Shown here in pieces: positions 47,459-57,707 of a DNA stretch of 64,000 nt. The number at the start of each line of letters is the position of its first letter. The stretch's first letter is position 1. The notes under the pieces were generated by a model, which had not been told where the DNA came from, made no database searches, and saw only the letters and a program-made list of their open reading frames with translations. This stretch comes from Actinomucor elegans (taxonomy: Eukaryota > Mucoromycota > Mucoromycetes > Mucorales > Mucoraceae): contig JAMSLZ010000018.1 in the NCBI GenBank assembly GCA_026027325.1, forward strand, positions 186,001 to 250,000. Reading direction: 5' to 3'. Position numbers and translations under genes: made by a program.

Positions 47459-47640
47459 CATACTAAAACTCGTGCTATGCCCCGTACCCTATTATATACA
47501 TTAAAACAGATCTACATATCAGAAATATTTCTTTTTTTATTATCAATAATGAAAAAGAATGTCATAAGGTCATGAAGCTTACAAGTAGCATATGAAAGGA
47601 GAATGTAACAAAAAAAAAAGGCATAAGTTCATGGCATAAT

Positions 47641-48687
47641 TTATCGATGGAATAGACCATAGTGAAGGGAATGGTCATTACGTGCTTGCTGTAAATAAAG
47701 GCTTGAAGGAGGCGAATCAGTATTGTAGTGTTCTTGTTTGATCATCGGCTGTAGAAAAGAGTCGATTTTTTGAGTTGAGTTTGACCAGTTTATAATACTG
47801 TGGCTATCCATAAAGTTGGTTGGATAGCTTAAATGGCTATAGTCCGCGGAAGTAGGTTGATAGTCTGGTGATGTATTGTATACAAAGTGATTTTCGGCAT
47901 ATGAAGACGTAGTGGAATAGGCATCACAAGGAGAAAGGGATGGAGGATGACTACTAGAGTAATTCATGTCTCCGAATAGTTCGGCTGTGTGCTCTGGGTA
48001 TACGTTGTATGACATGGATGTTTCAGGCACATTATGAAGTAAATGGTAGGTAGGAGAGCCAGATAAAGAAGAGGACTCTGAGGATGTAGTAGTAGTGCGA
48101 AGAGGACCCTTACAGATACTCTTGGAGTCATAGATAGCAGAAGAGCGACGCGAGATTTGTTGCCTTTTGGCAAGGTGAGATAGTGATTGCTGCTTTCGAA
48201 CAGGATTTCTCTGTAGGTTATCAATAAAGTATTTTTCTTTCCCTGGTCGGATTGTCCAGAAACAGCCTTTCCGAGGTGGATTTTGTGAGTTCGGATCGCG
48301 ATCAATCTTGACAAAGGATTTATGTAGGGACAAGTTGTGTCTTATAGAATTCTGCAGCACTATTAGTATCAAGTAAGAATGTTGTTGCTTCTAATTTACC
48401 TGCCAACCTTGGGTGTCATTGGAGTAGAATGGGTAGTTTTCGGTGATCCAGACATAGATATCATGTAATGTGAGTTTTCGTTCTTTACTGGTCAAGATAG
48501 CATGACCTATAATGGTTGCGTATGAATAAGGTGGTTTCTCTGCTCTATTGACTGGATTCCAGGAAGCAACAATGTTAATAGGCCCAGGAGGATAATCAAT
48601 CATCTCTAACTCTGGTGAACTGGCTCTTTTCCAAGAGCATTCGCTGCGTCTACGTCGAATTGTCTTTATGTTGGTTTTATTGTCCAT
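47641..48687 (-). CDS. Forkhead transcription factor
   Basis: Two exons (48400-48687 and 47641-48351) encode about 332 residues. The forkhead DNA-binding domain spans about 48-145: AEKPPYSYATIIGHAILTS, LTLHDIYVWITENYPFY, then the recognition helix NSIRHNLSLHKSFVKI and wing KGCFWTIRPGKEKYF. The region after it is Ser/Tyr-rich and disordered. The factor should be nuclear and bind TAAACA-like sites. The start at 48687 sits near the end of a TA-repeat leader; an in-frame ATG at 48771 would add a Phe-rich stretch that looks like leader. It is convergent with the kelch gene (182 bp between stops). The yeast counterpart (Fkh, Hcm1 or Fhl1) cannot be fixed by eye. Confidence 0.92.
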
Positions 48688-49023
48688 GTTATATATATAT
48701 ATACAAGTAATGTGGTATTGAGAAGAAAGAGGGAAAAAGAAAAAAGAAAAAAAGTGTTCCGAGAACGGCATCTTATAATCCTTGTAAGGACAGGTGAGTT
48801 ACACGACCTATTTCCACTAACTAAAAGCCTTTTGTAGGCTTGTTAATCAATTAGAAACATACTCTGGAATGGTCGTTCCGAACAAGAGTGGTACGTGCGG
48901 AATAACTTTTGTGAAATGTTACATTGTTTCGGTCAAAGATCCCTTCAAATAAGCCGCTTCACACACACACACACACACAACGAATATAATCTATACTGTC
49001 TATTACATACTAATTTTTATTAC
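48688..49023. other. Intergenic region
   Basis: Spacer of about 340 bp that includes the forkhead promoter and the prohibitin 3' UTR. A TA-repeat is at 48690-48702 and a (CA)10 tract at 48960-48979. Confidence 0.5.
48960..48979 (+). repeat. (CA)10 microsatellite
   Basis: Ten uninterrupted CA units, in the 3' spacer of the prohibitin gene. Confidence 0.9.
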
Positions 49024-50081
49024 TTATTCCTTTTGCTTTGGTGTGTTGACATTGAGTAATAAGGTATCAGAGTCAAGCATGACCTTGTTACCAGATCTAG
49101 AAATAACATTGGCAATTTCGCGAGCAGCTTCAATTCTCTTCAATTCCAAGAAACCAGGCTTGTTCTCAATAGCTTCACCAATCAATTCAGCTGATTTAGC
49201 CTCACCTTGAGCGCGGACAATGATAGATTGCTTCTCTTGACGAGCTCTGTCAACAATGAAAGCAGCACGTTGAGCATCTTGTTGAGCAATTTGCTTGGCT
49301 TCAACGGCAGACTCAAAGACAGGTGAGAAACCAACATGAGTAATAGAAACATCATCCAAGATGATGTTGAAACGCAAAGCACGACGCACCAAGTTTTCAC
49401 GGACAAGACGAGAGACACGCTCACGCTGTGTGATCAATTGAGAAGCAGTGAATTGAGCAACAACAGACTTTAACACTTCATTAACAACAGAAGGAAGAAT
49501 ACGTTCATCATAATCTTGACCAAGAGTACGGTAAACAGTAGCAAGTTGATCAACGCGAGGCTTTGAAAGAACACGACAAGTGATATTGACCATTTGCAAA
49601 TCTATTCAAATAGTTAATCTATCTGACAGCTGTCATATTTCCCATAAATTCTAAAGCTTTCTACATCAAAACACCCATATTTCTCCTCTTTTTCATTTTT
49701 CTTTAGTCTATTTACCTTTGGTACCAGTCAAAGAAGCAACGTTGCGAGGCTTTGCACGAACATCGTAAATGACGGGGGTCTCAAACCAAGGAATCATGAA
49801 ATGAGTACCTTCGTTATAGACAGTGTCTTGAACACCAAAAAGACGAGTATATTTAATAGCTCTGTGACCACCATCAACTGTAAAAAGGAGAAGGTTAGAT
49901 TCATACAATCTACCCCGGACATGTGCAAATTTAAATTACCATTGAAAAGAGCAGCGTTAACACCATAACCCAAAGCACCAAGGACGGCAATAGCACCAAC
50001 TGCACCACCAATACCCTTTCCAGAGCCTTGGGGGAACATGCCTCCTAACTTTTGAGCAGCTTGCTTAGCTTGTTGAGCCAT
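49024..50081 (-). CDS. PHB2: Prohibitin-2
   Basis: Three exons (49940-50081, 49716-49877, 49024-49601) encode about 293 residues. The N-terminus has a short basic lead, then the [22 protein letters not shown]. The PHB domain starts at [17 protein letters not shown] and runs through [35 protein letters not shown] and [19 protein letters not shown] coiled-coil region ([20 protein letters not shown]) and the LNV C-terminus follow. With prohibitin-1 it forms the ring complex of the mitochondrial inner membrane that controls m-AAA proteases and cristae. The YVRAKPRN-like motif (here YDVRAKPRN) and the long N-terminal lead separate it from prohibitin-1. Confidence 0.96.
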
Positions 50082-51325
50082 ACTAGTTTATATGAATAAA
50101 GTGAATTAAACACCACCTGGGAAAAAGAGGCCTTTCAACCTACTGAAAAAAAAAAATCCAAGCAAGGGGACTGCTAAAAAACGTCACCGTCGGCCAAACG
50201 TATCTGAGCTCCAACCCGACTGAACGCGTCAAAATGGAAAACTTTAAAGCAAAATTCTAGTAAAATTCCTTTTGTACAGAAAATAAATCAAGATACTTAG
50301 TTGGCTTTCAGATAATGTATAGATCGCAATATTCTGTTTCAAATGAATCTATTTTTGTGGCTGTATATTAACGTGTGCGCAAGAGAGAGGAGACAATATG
50401 CTGATCAATAATCATTTATTTCATTGGTAGGCGGTGAATAAATGTTATGATTCTTCAATTCATGGCACCCTCGACGGAAAACACATCGTGTATCTAGCTG
50501 ATGAATGAGTTATGGTATGTTTTTGAGAATATAAACAGCTATAGAACATAGGATTTCTCTTTTAGCACGTATTCTCTCCAAATTTTGTATAAAGATAAAG
50601 GGTCGCTAGGAAGATTCGATGAAGTTTTTTTTTTTTTTTTTATTTTTCAGAAAAAAACCAACTTGATCAACCTTTTGTGAACTTGCCATGATTTGAAAAA
50701 AGAATCAAATGATATACAACTTTAATTATGAAACTAAAGGACAAATGTGCGCATGTCGTTCGTTATACCTTGATTCTTGTTTTCTTGTTTTAAAATCATA
50801 GTTTTTGGGCCTCAGATTTTATTTTAAAGATCGGGTATGCAACAATCAGTCAAGAGCGCGCAGTCTTAGCTTAATCTCTGTCAAATAACGCATCGAACTA
50901 GTAACTCATGCTCAGATAGAATCATTGCATCAGAATTAGACTCTAATATTGGCGGTGCATGAAATAATTTACATGCATCTGTTGATCCGCAATCCCGTTT
51001 ACTAAACAAATGGCTATATTTGATAGCCTATTTAGCTATCTTACCAACATCACTATTAGGAACCAGCCGTATAGACCCGACAGAATTGTTATAGCCTTGA
51101 ATCAGGATTAAATCTAAAGTATATCAGAACAAGAGAGAAACTGTCAAAATACGTAGTCTAACAAGCTTTCGAACTTAATTTGAGTAGTAGAAATGCAGCT
51201 ATAAAAATTTCGAGTTGAGTAAGGAAATACATGTGTAATTATAAGTTTATAGGTAGCGTGTAAAGAACCAGTTTAATTAAACAATATAATACAAATACTG
51301 TTATCTACAAGGAAATATAATCACT
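50082..51325. other. Intergenic region with one repeat copy
   Basis: About 1.2 kb. It contains one degenerate repeat copy (50868-50940), a T17 tract at 50625-50641, and the prohibitin promoter at the left (an A11 run near 50147). No gene is visible. Confidence 0.5.
50868..50940 (+). repeat. Dispersed intergenic repeat, copy 17
   Basis: GCTTAATCTCTGTCAAATAA, CGCATCGAACTAGTAACTCA, then TGCTCAGATAGAATCATTGC and ATCAGAATTAG. Confidence 0.6.
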
Positions 51326-53223
51326 TTATAATTTGGAACATTTCTTCATTGCTTGACGAACACCAAGATCCAGCATAATTTCTGTATAATCATATTAGTT
51401 ATCCATTATGTATAATACTAAAACATCTTTCTTACCTTCTGAACCACCGGGAATAGCATAAGCACGAACCTCACGATATAATCGTTCAATCTTTTCACCT
51501 TGTCCACCACCTATTATACAAAAAAAAAAAAAAAGTTACTAACGAATATCAAATGCATTCCAATTATATAATCATTACGTGTATAGGCTAAACCACCAAA
51601 GATCTGAGCGGCTTCGCGGGCGCAATACTCAAAAGTCTGTGTGCTTTGCGCTTTTAAAAGAGCAATTGGACCAGCCAATAAAGACGCTTGGGATTCAGCA
51701 GGTAACGTCTTTACTTGATACAAGATCGACTCAAGCCAACTGTGTGTTGCTTCACACTGACGAATCATATGGCCAAACTTATTTCTGAGAACAGCGTGAT
51801 CAACCAAACGTTGGCCAAAAGTTTTGCGCTTCAGAGCATACTAGATACAGACAAGAATGAATTCAGCGTATTAATTAATAGGACATTATTCCCCGTTAGT
51901 TACCTTCAACGCTTCTTCAATACACACACGAGATAGACGATTTGCTTGCATAACAATGCCCAATCTTTCATGATTAAAATTGTGCATCACATACTTGAAC
52001 CCTTCATTCACTTTACCAATCAAATGGGTCTTGGGTACCTTGACGTCTTCAAACGTAATGTAGGAAGTACCAGATCCCCACATGCCTTGACAATCCATTG
52101 CACGTGCATTGACACCGGGAAACGTGCGCTCAATCAATAACAGAGATACACCAGCCATACCATTTCCAGCAGTACGCACAGCAACTGTATAATAATCAGC
52201 ATAGGCACCTTGAGTAATCCATTTTTTTTCACCGTTCACCAAGAAATGGTCGCCCATGTCTTGGGCTGTCGTAGAAAGATTGGCTACGTCGGAACCTGCT
52301 GTGGGCTCAGTAATACAGAGCGAAATCACCTTATCACCCGAAAGACATTCAGGCACAATTCGATTCTTGAGCTCTTCGCTAGCAAAGTTCAAGACAGGTG
52401 GAAGGCCCTATTAATCAGTTTAGTTTTAACTTTCTCATCTGCTGTCTTTGTTCTCACTTACAATGGCTAAACCTCCTTCTAAAGCCCAGATAAGACCTCC
52501 AGAGCCACAGCGAGCCAACTCATCGATACAGATAAATTCATGGAAAATATCAAATTCTGCAGATGTTACACCGCCAGGTAATCCGTATGGAATCAGATGT
52601 GCCATCTTGGGATCAGTACCAGCGCCAGAAACTGCAGCAAGGAGACCCACCTCAGCAGCTCTTTTAAGAACGGATTTTGGAATTTCTTTATTCTCGCTCC
52701 ATTCATGACAGAAAGGCATAACTTCTTTATCCACCCATTCGCGCACAGCTTTACGAAGCTTGATATGAGAGGCATTATAGTAAGGACTGTCATAAAACAA
52801 CTCTGTGTTATTTAGGATAGTACAAGTAGCAATTGCTTACCTATTCCATTCCTGATACCAAGAAGGGTCGCCATAGGGTAGATTTTCACCAAACTTGGCA
52901 TCGATGTTGGTTACTAAGGCATTGAGTCCGTTTTCAATGACAGGTTGAACAGCACGTTGCTGTTCTTTGGGCTTTTCTGTTGCTTCAGAAGATGCAATTA
53001 CGCCGATCTGCATAGGAACGCCTACACGCTGCATGATAGACGCATTATGAAATGTTTTGAACTCTTTGGAAGCGTCTTTTCCGGCTTTTTTGAGCAACAC
53101 TTTTTTTCCTCCAGGATGCTCACTCAAAAATTTGGTTACGTCAAATACTTTTCCATCCACAATGATCCAACAATCGTTTGCTGTATTGTGTACTTGGACT
53201 TGTTCAACAGTATACGATTTCAT
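51326..53223 (-). CDS. Cytochrome b5-acyl-CoA dehydrogenase fusion
   Basis: Six exons (52841-53223, 52462-52786, 51904-52407, 51579-51840, 51436-51510, 51326-51381) encode about 534 residues. Residues 1-76 are a cytochrome b5 domain with HPGGKK and FKTFHN heme ligands. A linker of 50 residues leads to a full acyl-CoA dehydrogenase: N-domain (LRKAVREWVDKEVMPFCHEW), FAD-binding middle domain (LCITEPTAGSDVANLSTTAQ, KKWITQGAYADYYTVAVRT) and C-domain (KRKTFGQRLVDHAVL, AQIFGGLAYTRGGQGEKIER, ending AIPGGSEEIMLDLG). The usual catalytic Glu of the C-domain is replaced near IPGG, while HERL in the G helix matches the isovaleryl-CoA dehydrogenase type. Such b5 fusions occur in other fungi. The acyl substrate and site (mitochondrial or peroxisomal) are not evident; no presequence or clear PTS1 is seen. 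Confidence 0.9.
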
Positions 53224-53578
53224 GATTGTAGTATAAAGATAACTAAGCAGAAAAAAAAACGTTCCACAGGTAAATCCCAATGATGGAAGCTCAGAAAAAT
53301 CTGTGGGGTAAAAAAAGTATATTGGATGAGTAATTCCAATTGGTTCAACTAAGGAAAGTTTTGCCGGGAGCAACGACTGAGTTTTGCGTATGGCAATCTA
53401 CATAGAATTTGCAGTATCTGACTTTTAAGAAACTAATGAATGTACAGCTTGAACCTAGACATAGATCTTAAAAGGAAACCTCAGAGATAAACCAGAGGCT
53501 GATAAAACTGCAGACAGGGAAGAAGTATATGAGAAAAAAAAATTAATAAGCCATCATTAATCACTATAGATATGAATG

Positions 53579-53611
53579 AAAAACACGTAAAAACACGTAA
53601 AAACACGTAAA
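53579..53611 (+). repeat. Tandem repeat of a 10-mer, three units
   Basis: Three consecutive copies of AAAAACACGT. A short local duplication with no sign of function. Confidence 0.8.
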
Positions 53612-54185
53612 AAAACTGAAAAAATTTGTTAAACATTTGGTGTCTGTGCATTATATGAAAAATAAAGAAGCCAATTCATCACCACTAGGCCATTAAGGAT
53701 ACCCCAATCCTTATTGGATGTTAATGATTTAACAATAGTATACTACTACACGCAAACTGCTTTTCCAGAAAAGTATCCAGAACTTTGATCTCGTTTCTAA
53801 CGGCAAAAAATAGAGGTAATATGCTTAAACAAAGCTTGTATAGGACTTCAATGCACATCGAATGATTAATACTAATTGTCATGTATGCTTCTTTATTGAA
53901 TTTATTATTGATAAAAGGCTGTTTTGGGTTTTCTGGAAGTATAGATACTATATAATAATAATAACTTGTATATGTAATATATAATAAAACTAAAAATAAA
54001 TACTATTGTATAGACAAAGGAGTAGCAAATCAACAATATTAATAATAATAATAATAAAAATAAAAATAAAAATACCTCTGAAATTCTGCACTCTGCAAAA
54101 AAAAGAATGATCTGTTTGAACATTTCGGTCAAAGGTGATAATCTTGTGAATTTTTCAGAAATCATCTCATTTAGAACATTGCACC

Positions 54186-54266
54186 ATTTCTCAACTGATC
54201 CCAATATAATGTTCCATCTGATTAGCAGTATACCTCAAACATGAAGCACTGCATCTAATAGAATCG
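54186..54266 (+). repeat. Dispersed intergenic repeat, copy 18
   Basis: TTTCTCAACTGATCCCAATA, TAATGTTCCATCTGATTAGC, AGTATACCTCAAACATGAAG, then CACTGCATCTAATAGAATCG. Among the clearest copies of the 3' part. Confidence 0.7.
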
Positions 54267-54350
54267 TTATTTAATTAAAGTACTATAGTGAATATACTTG
54301 ATTGTTAGAGATATACTTGACACGTATTGGATTCAATGATTGACAAACTC

Positions 54351-54420
54351 ATCCAATCCTAGTTTGATCTTGCATCAAATGATTTCATGTTCCAAATGAA
54401 TTGCTGCATTTACTAAAACT
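54351..54420 (+). repeat. Dispersed intergenic repeat, copy 19
   Basis: CATCCAATCCTAGTTTGATC, TTGCATCAAATGATTTCATG, then TTCCAAATGAATTGCTGCAT. Confidence 0.6.
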
Positions 54421-54513
54421 ATTGTTCGACTGGAATACAGCGAATAATCTACGCATTAATGACAGGTGTTATATTAAATGCCCTTCGATACAAACTTGGC
54501 ATAATAATTGATA

Positions 54514-54602
54514 GTTCTCGCGGTCGAACCCGTTTTAGTTTTGTTTCCGACAAGTAGTTATTCCTTAGGATGAGTTGCTGTATTCTTCAGAAAATCTATT
54601 AA
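54514..54602 (+). repeat. Dispersed intergenic repeat, copy 20
   Basis: TTCTCGCGGTCGAACCCGTT, TTAGTTTTGTTTCCGACAAG, TAGTTATTCCTTAGGATGAG, then TTGCTGTATTCTTCAGAAAA. Confidence 0.55.
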
Positions 54603-54793
54603 GAGTTGATTGGTGATTGACCTTGCTTAAAGTTGCATTCTGGTGATTAGTGCCTATCTAATAATATCCGCCCCAAACCTTTTAAATCCTCGGGATTTCT
54701 CGATTTAGTATAGATATCACTCAATCAAAAAGTCTACATTATTAAAGTATATGCTCTAAGAATATTTATTTGATATCAAGATAGGTAATCATT

Positions 54794-57505
54794 TTAAATA
54801 GCACCTGTAGTATAAGCAAGAGTTGCAGCGGCACCTGCAGCGGCACCTGAATCTACAGCCCCACCATCGCTTCCTGCAGCCCCCACAGGACCACCACCAT
54901 GGCTTGCACGGTGTTGATGATGGCGAGTGGGGTTGGAAGATTTCTGTGCCTTTTCAGAATCAAAAAGAGTGTCCATGCATGAAATAGGCTGTTCCGGTTG
55001 AGAGTAAGTAATCTCCAACCGTTGTAGTTCATCCTTGAGTTCCATCATAAAGTTATTGTGACGCAGCCATTGTCCACCTGGATCTTGGAAACTCTGGGTA
55101 TGTTGAAAGTAAAAAGTAAGCGTGATGCGATTGAGGTTCTCGAGAGATATGATGTTAGCGCCTGTGGAATCTGGCACATAAAGCTTCGGAAAGCGGTTAG
55201 CCCATTCAACCATGTGATTTCGAAGATCATTGATCTTCCAAGAAGGTGTATGATAAGATATTTGAATATCTAGATAGGTGTTATATATTAGCTTATCAAT
55301 GCTACAAAGAGGTGCCCATACTTACCCAATGTTTCTACTGTGCTTCCAGTTCTTCGACAGTTGATGATATATTGAGTGGCTAGCACTGAGTTTTTAGCGT
55401 AAACGACTGAGCCATCCCATTTGCTACAATGCATAATATGAGTATCTAACATTTGAGAGAACATAGTAGAAAAATGACTTACAAAAACGTAGAAACCATT
55501 AAACCAACATTGGCTACAACCCAATTTTCAGTACCAATAAGTACACGATCCCCAACATCGAATGGGTGCTATATTGATGCGTTAATTCATTTGTTATGCA
55601 AACGCTATTCCACAACTTACAGTAACAAATACGAAAATAGTCGACTCAAATGCGTCTTTTGCACTATTACCAAAAATAAAGCTAGCAGCAATGAATGCGC
55701 TCCACAAAGGCATCAACTCTGTGCCTACATTCACACCAAACACAGCCATCACCACAATCGCCCAAATACAAGCAAAGACAATCATCAAGATGATATCCAG
55801 TTTTCCAGTCGCCTGAGACATATCGCGTATAGAGCGCGCTAAATCCTTACGCTCCCGATAGATGCGTACACAACCTGCCCGCAACTCATGCCTACTGATA
55901 TCTCCATTTGTATCTGTATCAAACAACTCGAAAGCTTCCTTGGCCTCTGCTTGAGTTTTGAAAAATTCGTACAGGTCAGACTCCACCAAGTATTGGCGGA
56001 TTGGATTCGGGCCCAACACATTGTAATAGATGTGTCGTGCTAAAATCTTGGCTTCACGGATAGGATCGAGTTGCATCACTGAATTATTGATTAATCGATG
56101 ATAACTGCCCTTGAGCAAGTTGTGTGATTCGAAACTGTTGGTGCTAAGAGATGAAACGGAAGTATTGGATCTTTGCATGCTGGGACGCCTGCTTCTAAAA
56201 CCATCGCCATCATGAAGATGCTGGTTCTCGTAGCGTTCCAGCTGACGTTCTTGGCGACTTTGATTGCGTTGTTCTAATAGAGCAGGATCCTTTTCTTCTA
56301 CTTCACGTCGATGGCGGCTCATTCTTTGCCGTATGCCATGTAAATAACCTAATTTCTTGGTTTCATTGACAGGTTCTTGTTCATATTTTTCAGTATCTGG
56401 GCTTTCTTTTCGTTTGCTAAGCGGAGGAATAGCAATCAACGTATCCATATGATTAGACGATGGAAATCGAACATTGTGCTTAATAGCCTCTTCTGTAGTA
56501 GGTGTACTAGGATTTGTATTGATAATAGACTTGCCTTTCGGTTTGTTGGTATTGACTTGGCGTTGCTGAAGATCCTTGTTGGGACGCTTAATACGTTTCA
56601 TTAAAAAGTCTTGTGGAGAGGAGCGCTTTACGAGTTTCAATTTCCCCAAGATCTTCAATGCTCTTTCGTTCTTTACCAAGCGATCACCGTAAGCCTTTTT
56701 ATGAAAAGAAGTGACGATCAGTTGTAAAACAAACTTCTCGATAAAGAGAAATAATGCCAGTAAAAATAAACTTTCGAAAACTCTTTCCAGAGTACCAACA
56801 TAAGTGGGTCGTTGTACTCCATCCGGCGTTTGTATGAACCTACGAAGGAAAGACCAACTACCCCATGCCCAAGCACCAAAACCTACTAGTTTGGTATAGG
56901 GCTTTAGTGCCATATAATACTGCAACTTGTATTAGCAGCTGATCTAATTAGTCTTTGAATCAGTCACTTACTGATAATCTTGATCGCAACACTTCAGTCT
57001 TGTCAGGAAAGAAAACGATGGAAAGCTTTTTGATGAGCCAAGGCAATAGTTCAATGATCATTTGCGTGACAAAAGAGACTGCAAATAAAAAAGCAATGAA
57101 CGTGAACCAAAGAGCCAGATTATACGATGCCAATGTAGGATCTCTCTGCGGCTTCACTGTGACAAAGATAATAACGCACACTGCGATAGAGATCAAGGTT
57201 AATAGGATATAGATGGACCATGACAAGCGCGACGAGTTTCGATCGAGACAGCAAAAGCAACCTCTGCTCTCTCGGTCATTAATCTTAGTTTTCTCTTCAG
57301 GAACTTCTTCCTCCCAATTAAAGTCTTCTTCCGAGACATTGCCATCTGTTTCTTGAGGTTTGACTGTATTATAATACTTTTCATCATCTGACAGCTGCGG
57401 TGAATGATCTTCGTTTACAAAGGTTGTTTCGTTGACAGGTGTGTTGCTGCCGTTGGTAGAATGATCTACACGCGTCATTAGCAAAGCCGATCCTTTGTCT
57501 TGCAT
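54794..57505 (-). CDS. EF-hand mechanosensitive channel (MscS family, Msy1/Msy2-like)
   Basis: Five exons (56972-57505, 55621-56919, 55483-55568, 55326-55423, 54794-55269) encode about 830 residues. The N-terminal tail is acidic; TM segments follow (IYILLTLISIAVCVIIFV, LWFTFIAFLFAVSFVTQMI, and a pair around LERVFESLFLLALFLFIEKF). A long charged loop separates these from an EF-hand with the calcium loop DTDTNGDISRHE. The MscS pore and beta-domain come next: IFACIW-type helix, GVNVGTELMPLWSAFIAASF, IFGNSAKDAFESTIFVFVTH, PFDVGDRV, then the beta strand region. The tail is Gly/Ala-rich. Fission-yeast Msy1 and Msy2 have this design in ER membranes and control calcium and volume in hypo-osmotic shock. 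The start at 57505 was preferred over 57577. Confidence 0.9.
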
Positions 57506-57707
57506 CAGCAGTACCTTTTGAATCTTTGTGCATATCGCAGATATAGTAACAAATAAAAAGAATAGGTTGCCCACCAACCTACCAGGTCTATATAGATGAG
57601 TTTATGATGAGGTAACTACGACTGAATCACGTCAAATGAAAATCATTACTTTTAAACTAAACGTACGCTAAACCTGATTTGATTTATTTAATGATATTTA
57701 CAATAAG

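Larger units (their letters stand above)
53224..54793. other. Intergenic region with repeat cluster
   Basis: About 1.6 kb. It has a short tandem repeat at 53579-53611, three plus-strand repeat copies (54186-54266, 54351-54420, 54514-54602) spaced about 165 bp, with a weaker trace after the last, and AAT/AAAAT-rich stretches near 54030-54075. The b5-fusion promoter lies at the left. No gene is visible. Confidence 0.5.

Noticed and set aside
53224..53373. Upstream in-frame ATG of the b5-acyl-CoA dehydrogenase gene (50 extra residues)
   Set aside because: The b5 domain begins exactly at the later ATG as in the free paralogue, and the extension looks like leader sequence.
54514..54535. GGTTCGACC-like box on the minus strand, reminiscent of a tRNA B box
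   Set aside because: No matching A box or cloverleaf could be drawn, and the same position varies freely in other copies of the dispersed repeat.
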